DNA of 64,000 bases from JAMQKA01 sp043951865 (GTDB lineage Bacteria; Bacteroidota; Rhodothermia; Balneolales; Balneolaceae): the NCBI RefSeq assembly GCF_043951865.1, contig NZ_JBINJF010000023.1:3108-67107 (forward strand), written 5' to 3'. Below the pieces are notes generated by a model, which was not told the origin of the DNA, ran no database searches, and saw only the letters and a program-made list of their open reading frames with translations. This document shows, piece by piece, positions 25,628-31,928 of this stretch. The stretch's first letter is position 1; each line of letters opens with the position of its first letter. The position numbers were made by a program, and so were the translations under genes.

Positions 25628-27013
25628 ATGTATAAACTATATGTGTTCCTGCTTGTGACAACTGTATTGGGACTTGGTTTCGGCGTCGATGCGCTGGCTC
25701 AAAATAAGGGTAGCGATCGCCCAAATATTGTCATCATATTTACGGACGATATGGGATATGGTGATGTGGGTGTCTACGGGCACCCAACTATACGAACGCC
25801 CAACCTTGACCGGATGGCTGAGGAAGGGATGAAATTCACCCAGTTTTATACGGCTGCTTCCGTGTGTACTCCCAGCCGGGCCGGACTTCTTACGGGACGG
25901 CTGCCGGTACGCAGTGGGATGATGAGTGAGGAATTTCGTGTTCTGTTCCCGTTTTCAGCAAAAGGGATGCCACCAGAAGAGATAACGATAGCGGAAGCCC
26001 TGAAAGAGCAAGGGTATGCAACAGCCGCCGTTGGTAAATGGCACCTCGGTCACCAAACTCCCTACCTGCCAACCGACAACGGTTTCGACAGCTACTACGG
26101 GATTCCATACAGCAATGACATGGATAACAAAGCCTGGCAGCCCGTGCCGTTGATGAGGGACAAAGAGATTATTGAACAACCGGCCGAGCAGCGCACGCTC
26201 ACTCCCCGGTATACGGAAAAATCCCTGGAGTTTATCCGGGAGAATCAAGATAAACCGTTCTTTTTGTACCTCGCTCATACCTTCCCACATGTGCCACTGT
26301 ATGCTTCGGAGGACTTTCGTGGCACCAGCACGCGTGGCCTGTATGGGGATGTGATAGAAGAGATCGACTGGAGTACCGGCCAGATTATGGATGAGCTGGA
26401 ACAGCGGGGACTTGCCGAAAACACCCTGGTCTTTTTTACCAGCGACAACGGTCCGTGGCTGACAATGGATCAAAATGGTGGATCGGCCGGATTGCTGCGG
26501 AATGGAAAGGGCACTACGTGGGAGGGAGGAATGCGGGTTCCGGCCCTGGCATGGTGGCCCGGGACAATCTCTCCGGGACAGGTTACCCAGGCGTTGGGAA
26601 CCACGATGGATCTGTTTAGTACCTCGTTGGCCCTGGCGGGTGCCGAGCAACCCGATGATCGTATCATCGATGGCGTGAATTTGATGCCTGTGTTAACCGG
26701 CAAACAGGAAAACGTTCGGGATGCGGTATTTTATTACCGGTCAGAAAAACTGTTTGCGGTTCGCAAAGGCCCCTGGAAAGCGCATTTTATTACACAGTCG
26801 GCTTATGTCGGGGACAAACCTGTTTCGCATGAGCCACCTCAGTTGTACAACCTGGAAGAAGATCCATCCGAAAAATACAACCTTGCCGAGAAGCATCCGG
26901 AAGTGATATCAGAAATTATGGATTTGGTAGAAAAGCATGAGAATAACCTTATTAGAGGCGAAGATCAGCTGGCACCTGTCAGAGAGGATGGTACCGTACC
27001 GTGGCAAGACTAG
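25628..27013 (+). CDS. Family S1 sulfatase 3 (exported)
   Basis: A 461-residue sulfatase starting at ATG 25628 with signal peptide YVFLLVTTVLGLGFGVDALAQ. Motifs: IFTDDMGYGDVGVYG, formylglycine site ASVCTPSRAGLLTGR (Cys80; the CTPSR variant), VGKWHLGHQ and FTSDNGPWLTMDQNGGSAG. This layout matches cerebroside-sulfatase/arylsulfatase A-type enzymes. The upstream open frame overlaps the end of sulfatase 2, but its first 40 residues are basic and not a signal, so that region is read as leader. Substrate unknown; context suggests sulfated deoxyhexose glycans. Confidence 0.92.
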   Translation: MYKLYVFLLVTTVLGLGFGVDALAQNKGSDRPNIVIIFTDDMGYGDVGVYGHPTIRTPNLDRMAEEGMKFTQFYTAASVCTPSRAGLLTGRLPVRSGMMSEEFRVLFPFSAKGMPPEEITIAEALKEQGYATAAVGKWHLGHQTPYLPTDNGFDSYYGIPYSNDMDNKAWQPVPLMRDKEIIEQPAEQRTLTPRYTEKSLEFIRENQDKPFFLYLAHTFPHVPLYASEDFRGTSTRGLYGDVIEEIDWSTGQIMDELEQRGLAENTLVFFTSDNGPWLTMDQNGGSAGLLRNGKGTTWEGGMRVPALAWWPGTISPGQVTQALGTTMDLFSTSLALAGAEQPDDRIIDGVNLMPVLTGKQENVRDAVFYYRSEKLFAVRKGPWKAHFITQSAYVGDKPVSHEPPQLYNLEEDPSEKYNLAEKHPEVISEIMDLVEKHENNLIRGEDQLAPVREDGTVPWQD

Positions 27014-27082
27014 GGAACCGGTATGTATTGTAAAACCCTTGCTGGATTTTTCCATGAAATTACAGATACAAATAGACAAGAA

Positions 27083-27143
27083 ACAAAGTGCCACACAAAT
27101 ATGTATGTGTTCATCTTATATCTTTGCAGCTTTGTGACTTTGT
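27083..27143. repeat. Imperfect inverted repeat with CTTTGT units
   Basis: ACAAAGTGCCACA (27083-27095) pairs imperfectly with TGTGACTTTGT (27133-27143). The right side also reads as an 8-bp ladder CTTTGCAG CTTTGTGA CTTTGTAG. It lies between sulfatase 3 and the MDR gene and could fold into a hairpin at the end of the sulfatase transcript. Confidence 0.55.
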
Positions 27144-27172
27144 AGTAGATCTGGGTGACACAATCGATACAG

Positions 27173-27200
27173 ATAACAAATAACAAGTAACGAATAACAA
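27173..27200 (+). repeat. Tandem heptamer repeat ATAACAA upstream of the MDR gene
   Basis: Four successive 7-mers, ATAACAA ATAACAA GTAACGA ATAACAA, ending 6 bp before the ATG at 27207. They occupy the place where a ribosome-binding site would be. Confidence 0.8.
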
Positions 27201-27206
27201 GGTTTC

Positions 27207-28235
27207 ATGAGTACTTTTCCCGCCGTCGTTAATTATGCCCCAAAAGAAGGATCTGTTGAAATACGTGAAATACCCAAACCCGAGATCGGGGATGAGGATG
27301 TATTGCTGGATGTGGCCAATATTGGCGTGTGTGGCAGTGACCTTCACCAGTGGACGGCCGATCACAGCTGGCCGGTGAATTATCCCGTTGTGTTGGGACA
27401 TGAATTCGGGGGTCACGTAGCCGAAGTTGGAAATCGGGTGGAGAATTGGAAAGAGGGCGATAGAGTTGTAAGTGAAACAGCTGCGATTATCGATCCCGAT
27501 AACCCGATGAGCCGACAGGGACTCTACAACCTGGATCCTACACGCAAGGGTTTTGGATACGGCGTGGATGGGGCCATGACCAGGTATGTGAGAGTGCCGG
27601 CCCGCTGCCTCCACAGGGTACCGGAAACGCTGGATTTTCAGCAGGCCTGTCTTACCGAACCGTGCTGTGTGGCGTATAATGCCGTGATCGGGAATTCGAA
27701 TCTTAAGCCCGGCGACCGGGTGATCGTGTTGGGGCCCGGAACCATCGGTATTCTATGTGCTGCCATGGCGAAATTGAGTGGAGCCGAGGTCGCTATTGTG
27801 GGACTGGAAAGTGACAAAAATCGCCTGGAAATTGCAGAACAATACGGATGTACGCCAATCATCGGGGATGCTACCGGCTGGGCGCAAGAACGTGATGGCC
27901 TGGGAGCAGATTGCATCGTGGATGCGGCAGGCGTGAGTGCGACTCTTGAAATTGCGTTGGAGCTCGTCCGACCAAATGGTCACATTGCCAAGGTCGGATG
28001 GGGGCCAAAACCTCTTGGATTTTCACTGGATCCTCTCGTCCAGAAAAACGTAACGCTCCAGGGAAGCTTTAGCCATAATTGGCCGATCTGGGAGCGGGTA
28101 ATTGCTCTTCTGGCGTCGGGAAAACTGGATGTAAAGCCCATCATTGGCGGCGTATGGCCGATCACAAACTGGAGAGATGCATTCGAAAGAATGCATGAAG
28201 GAGAAGTTGTCAAAAGTGTACTCAAACCCGAATAA
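27207..28235 (+). CDS. Zinc-type medium-chain alcohol/polyol dehydrogenase lacking the structural zinc lobe
   Basis: A 342-residue MDR enzyme related to sorbitol, threonine and galactitol dehydrogenases. Catalytic zinc ligands are visible: GVCGSDLHQW (Cys39 region), GHEFGGHVAEVG (His/Glu) and TEPCCVAYNAV. The Rossmann motif is VLGPGTIGILCAAMA. The four-cysteine structural zinc lobe usual in this family is absent; the corresponding stretch reads ETAAIIDPDNPMSRQGLYNL. Probably oxidises a sugar or sugar alcohol with NAD(P). It is followed after 2 bp by an SDR gene, so the two are translationally linked; a TIM-barrel epimerase follows. The specific substrate cannot be assigned. Confidence 0.85.
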   Translation: MSTFPAVVNYAPKEGSVEIREIPKPEIGDEDVLLDVANIGVCGSDLHQWTADHSWPVNYPVVLGHEFGGHVAEVGNRVENWKEGDRVVSETAAIIDPDNPMSRQGLYNLDPTRKGFGYGVDGAMTRYVRVPARCLHRVPETLDFQQACLTEPCCVAYNAVIGNSNLKPGDRVIVLGPGTIGILCAAMAKLSGAEVAIVGLESDKNRLEIAEQYGCTPIIGDATGWAQERDGLGADCIVDAAGVSATLEIALELVRPNGHIAKVGWGPKPLGFSLDPLVQKNVTLQGSFSHNWPIWERVIALLASGKLDVKPIIGGVWPITNWRDAFERMHEGEVVKSVLKPE

Positions 28236-28237
28236 CA

Positions 28238-29041
28238 ATGCGCCTTAAAGGAAAAGTTATTATCGTCACCGGCAGTACCATGGGAATCGGGAAGGCGATA
28301 GCCCTGAGATGTGCCGAGGAAGGGGCCCGGGTAGTGATCAACGGGTTGGAGGAAAATCTGGGTAAAGAGCTTGTTTCCGAAATCGGCAGGAAGCAAGCGG
28401 TAGCTCATATCGAGGATATAACCAGGGATGGTGCTGTGCAGCGACTTGTCAATAGTGCCCTGCAAAAGTTTGGCAAACTCGATGGGGTGGTAAATAATGC
28501 AGCGATGGTTGCTACCTCGAATGTCCATACTACAGATCTGGACTTTTTGGAGAATATCTTCCGGGTAAACACCTTTGCTCCATTTCAACTGATTAAGTCG
28601 GCGCTACCTCACCTCTCCAAAACCGATGGTTGTGTATTGAATATCGGGTCTGTAAATGCCTGGTGCGGCGAACCGGATCTGCTGGCCTACAGCATGACCA
28701 AGGGGGCCCTGATGACCATGACGCGCAATCTCGGGGATACATTGATGCGGCAAGAGGGGGTACGGGTCAACCAGATCAACCCCGGGTGGGTACTTACCGA
28801 AAAAGAGATTGAACGAAAGCGTGAACAAAATCTGGATGAAGACTGGCATACCCGGCTGCCCGAGACCTATGCGCCGGCGGGACGCATTTTGCAACCCGAA
28901 GAAATAGCTTCTGCTGCGGTTTACTGGCTTTCCGATGAATGCGGGCCGGTCAGCGGACAGGTAGTAGAGCTGGAACAGTATCCCCTCATCGGGCGAAATC
29001 CCCCTAAAGATGCGACCACTATTCCCCAAAAAGAAGAATGA
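28238..29041 (+). CDS. Short-chain dehydrogenase/reductase (SDR)
   Basis: A 267-residue classical SDR. Cofactor motif TGSTMGIGKAIALR (about 11-24), NNAA at about 86, catalytic Ser in NIGSVNAW and the YSMTK active site (YxxxK). The C-terminus ends with a short acidic tail. In sugar clusters such SDRs oxidise aldonates or deoxysugars (for example L-rhamnose or L-fucose dehydrogenases) or reduce keto-sugars; which applies here is inference. The start lies 2 bp after the MDR stop. A 7-bp tandem repeat tract separates it from the next gene. Confidence 0.88.
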   Translation: MRLKGKVIIVTGSTMGIGKAIALRCAEEGARVVINGLEENLGKELVSEIGRKQAVAHIEDITRDGAVQRLVNSALQKFGKLDGVVNNAAMVATSNVHTTDLDFLENIFRVNTFAPFQLIKSALPHLSKTDGCVLNIGSVNAWCGEPDLLAYSMTKGALMTMTRNLGDTLMRQEGVRVNQINPGWVLTEKEIERKREQNLDEDWHTRLPETYAPAGRILQPEEIASAAVYWLSDECGPVSGQVVELEQYPLIGRNPPKDATTIPQKEE

Positions 29042-29091
29042 GCCAGAATCTCAGAAAAACATGCAAAATAATCGCATCTTTTCCGAAACCT

Positions 29092-29179
29092 AACCTGCAA
29101 CCTGCAACCTGCAACCTGTAACCTGTAACCTGTAACCTGTAACCTGTAACCTGTAACCTGTAACCTGTAACCTGTAACC
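29092..29179 (+). repeat. Tandem heptamer tract (AACCTGC)3(AACCTGT)9
   Basis: Twelve complete 7-bp units, three AACCTGC then nine AACCTGT, plus a partial AACC, ending 5 bp before the ATG at 29185. Apart from the C/T switch the copies are identical. The tract replaces any Shine-Dalgarno sequence. Such tracts can change copy number by slippage. Confidence 0.95.
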
Positions 29180-29184
29180 AATTT

Positions 29185-30069
29185 ATGCCCAAACTAGCTG
29201 CTTTTCCCAAGGCGTACATGCAAGAGCTTTGTAAAGATGGAACCATGAGCGTTTCTGAGTGGATAAACATGGCTGGAGAATTAGAGGTCGACGGACTGGA
29301 ATGGTATTCGGGATTTCTGGAAATGGAAGACCGGGAGAACTGGGCCAGGTTTCGAAAAGAAGTGGAAGAGCAGGGAAAGGAGATCCCGATGCTGTGCTGC
29401 TCCCCGGATTTCACGCACCCGGACCCGGAATTTCGGGCAAAAGAGATTGAAAAGCAGAAACACTGGATTGATATGATTGATGAGCTGGGCGGGAGGTATT
29501 GCCGTGTACTCTCGGGACAACGGCGCCCGGATCTTTCCAGGGAAGAGGGCATACGCCTTGCGGCAGAGTCGATTGAAGAATGCCTGCCCTATGCCGCCAA
29601 GCGCGGTATTACCCTGATTTTGGAAAATCACTATAAGGATGATTTCTGGAAGTATCCCGAGTTTGCCCAGAAAATGGAGCTGTTTTGTGAGCTGGTCGAT
29701 CGGATCAATCATCCCAGTTTCGGGGTGAATTACGACCCCAGTAACGCTTTTTTAGCGGGAGATGACCCGGTTGAACTCCTCAAAAAAGTGTCAGACCGCG
29801 TGGTGACGATGCATGCCAGTGATCGATACCTGAAACAGGGGACGATAGAAGATTTGCGAAATGAGGAGGCGGGGGTAGAGGGCTACGCCGAGCGTCTGCA
29901 GCATGGCGAAATTGGCCGCGGACTCAACGATTATGACGCCATTTTTGCCGAACTGAAGCGGGTCGATTTTGACGGCTGGATCAGCATTGAAGACGGTGTG
30001 GAAGGGATGGACCAGCTGGAACGCAGCGTAACTTTCTTGCGGGAAAAATTGGATCAATATTGGGGATAA
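29185..30069 (+). CDS. TIM-barrel sugar (phosphate) isomerase/epimerase
   Basis: A 294-residue AP-endonuclease-2/xylose-isomerase-like TIM barrel. The four metal ligands of the family can be placed: Glu in LILENHYKDD, Asp in NYDPSNAFL, His in VTMHASDRY and Glu in ISIEDGVEGM. No signal peptide, so cytoplasmic. Members epimerise or isomerise keto-sugars; some act on 3-keto-glycosides next to DUF1080 hydrolases, one of which is encoded 1 kb downstream. It starts directly after the heptamer tract, making its translation potentially repeat-length dependent. Substrate unknown. Confidence 0.85.
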   Translation: MPKLAAFPKAYMQELCKDGTMSVSEWINMAGELEVDGLEWYSGFLEMEDRENWARFRKEVEEQGKEIPMLCCSPDFTHPDPEFRAKEIEKQKHWIDMIDELGGRYCRVLSGQRRPDLSREEGIRLAAESIEECLPYAAKRGITLILENHYKDDFWKYPEFAQKMELFCELVDRINHPSFGVNYDPSNAFLAGDDPVELLKKVSDRVVTMHASDRYLKQGTIEDLRNEEAGVEGYAERLQHGEIGRGLNDYDAIFAELKRVDFDGWISIEDGVEGMDQLERSVTFLREKLDQYWG

Positions 30070-30111
30070 AATAACCGCGAATGGTGGGCCTGGAAATGGG
30101 ATTTCGGAAGA

Positions 30112-30145
30112 CCAGATGGCCAAACAGTAGTTGGCTGGATTTTTT
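30112..30145 (+). terminator. Probable terminator after the epimerase gene
   Basis: CCA...GGCCAA / TTGGC...TGG stem with an internal bulge and a loop of about six bases, followed by ATTTTTTA (30139-30146). It lies 43 bp after the epimerase stop, in the gap before the sigma-factor gene. Confidence 0.55.
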
Positions 30146-30195
30146 ATCGCTTTTCATTCCCCTCTGATCTGGTGGCAAGAGGAACTGTATTTTTC

Positions 30196-30228
30196 TGAGT
30201 AGATATTGACGGTTGGAGTCTCTATAAA
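30196..30228 (+). promoter_or_regulatory. Candidate ECF-sigma promoter upstream of the sigma gene
   Basis: TGAGTAGA (30196-30203) followed about 16 bp later by GTCTCTATAAAA. The TGAGTAGA box recurs at 34853 and 45113, each followed by a TATA-containing box at similar distance. FecI-type promoters in Bacteroidota often carry a GGGTAGA/GAGTAGA-like -35 element; that is from memory. The sigma ORF starts about 235 bp downstream, so a long leader is implied. Confidence 0.5.
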
Positions 30229-30373
30229 ATCAAAGGGATATATTTTAAAATAAATTTTAAGGGTTGAGCTATCCCCTGCTGTAAAAGCATGCTCTCACTG
30301 TTAGCTGGAATTATTCTCCGAAGCAGGTATCGACCGGAGTATAAGGATATAACTTCTGGATAAATCTATATTC

Positions 30374-30402
30374 GATTAGCAGGTTGGCTAATCTGCATTT
30401 TT
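30374..30402 (+). promoter_or_regulatory. Terminator-like hairpin in the leader of the sigma gene
   Basis: A perfect 7-bp stem GATTAGC / GCTAATC with loop AGGTTG, followed by TGCATTTTT. It lies 62 bp before the sigma start codon and downstream of the TGAGTAGA motif. It could be an attenuator or the end of a leader transcript. Confidence 0.5.
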
Positions 30403-30463
30403 AGCCAAAGAATGGGTTTGCATGCAAGTTAGCTGAATTTAAATATAAAAAGGGATGAGTTAG

Positions 30464-31024
30464 GTGGCCGGCATTCGCTCCGCAGAAGATATCCGTTTAT
30501 GGGAAAAGCTTCAGAATGGTGATAAACATGCAATTTCCGCCCTCTTTGAAAAATATTACACGCCGTTGCTAAATTATGGTTTAAAGCTGATCCCTGATGA
30601 ATCGCTCGTAAAAGATAGCATCCAAGAGCTTTTTTATGTCCTCTGGGAGCAGCGTGAGAACCTGTCAGAAGTAGAATATATTCGTTCTTATTTGTACGTA
30701 TCACTCCGCAGAACGGTATTCAGGCAGGCAGAGATTAAAAAAACAAGGTATGAGCGGGATAAAGCGTATACTGACGAATTTTTCAGCCGCGTGGTAAATT
30801 ACGAAGAGCTGAACAGAAAAGAGACGTTTGAAAAGGAGCAAAAAGAGCGACTGAAACAGGCGTTGGAATCCTTGAGTAACAAGCAAAAGGAGGCTGTGTT
30901 TTTAAAATTTTACAGCGGTCTGACCAACACGGAAATCGCGCAGGTGATGGAGGTAAATCGTCAGAGCGTCTATAATTATATCTACCGGGCAATTCAATCG
31001 CTGCAGTCTTATCTCGTGGAGTAG
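30464..31024 (+). CDS. ECF RNA polymerase sigma factor, FecI-like
   Basis: A 186-residue sigma-70 family ECF factor. Region 2 spans about 10-80 (LWEKLQNGDKHAISALFEKY, KDSIQELFYVLWEQRENL). Region 4 reads LESLSNKQKEAVFLKFYSGL then TNTEIAQVMEVNRQSVYNYI, a normal HTH. The start is GTG at 30464 with AGGGATGAG upstream. In Bacteroidota such factors pair with FecR and a SusC-like receptor carrying an STN domain. Here the FecR gene is 14 kb away at 45175, an unusual separation. Likely regulates the sulfatase/rhamnosidase region. Confidence 0.9.
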   Translation: MAGIRSAEDIRLWEKLQNGDKHAISALFEKYYTPLLNYGLKLIPDESLVKDSIQELFYVLWEQRENLSEVEYIRSYLYVSLRRTVFRQAEIKKTRYERDKAYTDEFFSRVVNYEELNRKETFEKEQKERLKQALESLSNKQKEAVFLKFYSGLTNTEIAQVMEVNRQSVYNYIYRAIQSLQSYLVE

Positions 31025-31111
31025 CCGTACCCTTTTAGATTACGTTGGAAAATATTGATTTATGATATCGTCGGAAGAATAAAATATGGCACAAATAGCA
31101 AAAAGCCTGTT

Positions 31112-31837
31112 ATGAAACAATTCATATGCATATTAACATTTCTGGTTTTCATCTTAGGGAGTTATTCTTTTGCATTTGGTCAATCTTCAAAATCAGATCC
31201 GGATCAGGGGTTTAGGCGCATCCTGACGGAAGAAAAACGGGAGAACTGGGAGGGAAATCCTGAGTACTGGCAATTTGAAGACGGGATACTCATTGGAGAA
31301 GTGCCGGAAGCATCTCCCTTGAGGGGGAACATCTTCTATCGGTGGGAAAAGGAAGTGACCAATTTTGAGCTGAAAGTGGAATATCGAATCTCCAGCAAAG
31401 GCAATAGCGGAATCTACTACAGAAGTACCGCCTCCAAAGAAAATGAGAATGTATTACTTGGATACCAAGCCGATATCGACGGTGCGAACACCTACAGTGG
31501 AATTGTGTATGAGAACTATGAAGACCGGGGGCACCAGATTCTGGCCAACCGGGGACAGGTGATACAGGTGAGCGAGCAGGATGTCCCGGCCGAGATCGGA
31601 TCAGTGGGCCAGAGCGAAGCACTTGCCACGAAAATCAATAGTGACGGGTGGAACTCCTACCATCTGATTGTCCGCGGCGATACGATCATCCAGATGTTGA
31701 ACGGGCAGGTAATGTGTATACTGATTGACAGATATACCAACCGGGTAAAGAAGGGAATGCTGGGCGTACAGCTGCACCAGGGACCGCCCATGAAAGTGGA
31801 ATATCGCAATTTCAGATTTAAGAAGTTACCCGGTTAG
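31112..31837 (+). CDS. DUF1080 (3-keto-disaccharide hydrolase-type) exported protein
   Basis: A 241-residue protein starting at ATG 31112 with signal peptide FICILTFLVFILGSYSFAFG. The rest is one jelly-roll domain with the DUF1080 hallmarks: WEGNPEYWQFEDGILIGE, FELKVEYRISSKGNSGIYYR and the C-terminal YTNRVKKGMLGVQLHQGPPM ending in VEYRNFRFK. DUF1080 proteins include hydrolases and lyases of 3-keto-glycosides and are abundant in Planctomycetes and Bacteroidota degrading complex glycans. It follows the sigma gene and precedes the heme propeller protein, suggesting the two act on the same periplasmic substrate. Confidence 0.87.
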   Translation: MKQFICILTFLVFILGSYSFAFGQSSKSDPDQGFRRILTEEKRENWEGNPEYWQFEDGILIGEVPEASPLRGNIFYRWEKEVTNFELKVEYRISSKGNSGIYYRSTASKENENVLLGYQADIDGANTYSGIVYENYEDRGHQILANRGQVIQVSEQDVPAEIGSVGQSEALATKINSDGWNSYHLIVRGDTIIQMLNGQVMCILIDRYTNRVKKGMLGVQLHQGPPMKVEYRNFRFKKLPG

Positions 31838-31928
31838 TTTTGAAAATCGGGATAATAGGGATCCCTCATTTGAGGTGGATCTTAATCAAAGCAAAAGAAA
31901 AGCACCAATGAATTTAGAACGGATTTTT

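Noticed and set aside
29092..29179. Possible CRISPR array
   Set aside because: Units are 7 bp with no spacers, so it is a simple tandem repeat; no cas genes are present.
28921..29181. Minus-strand ORF with a repeated TGYRLQV peptide
   Set aside because: It is only the translation of the AACCTGT heptamer tract in reverse; repeated peptides of this kind are artefacts of 7-bp repeats.
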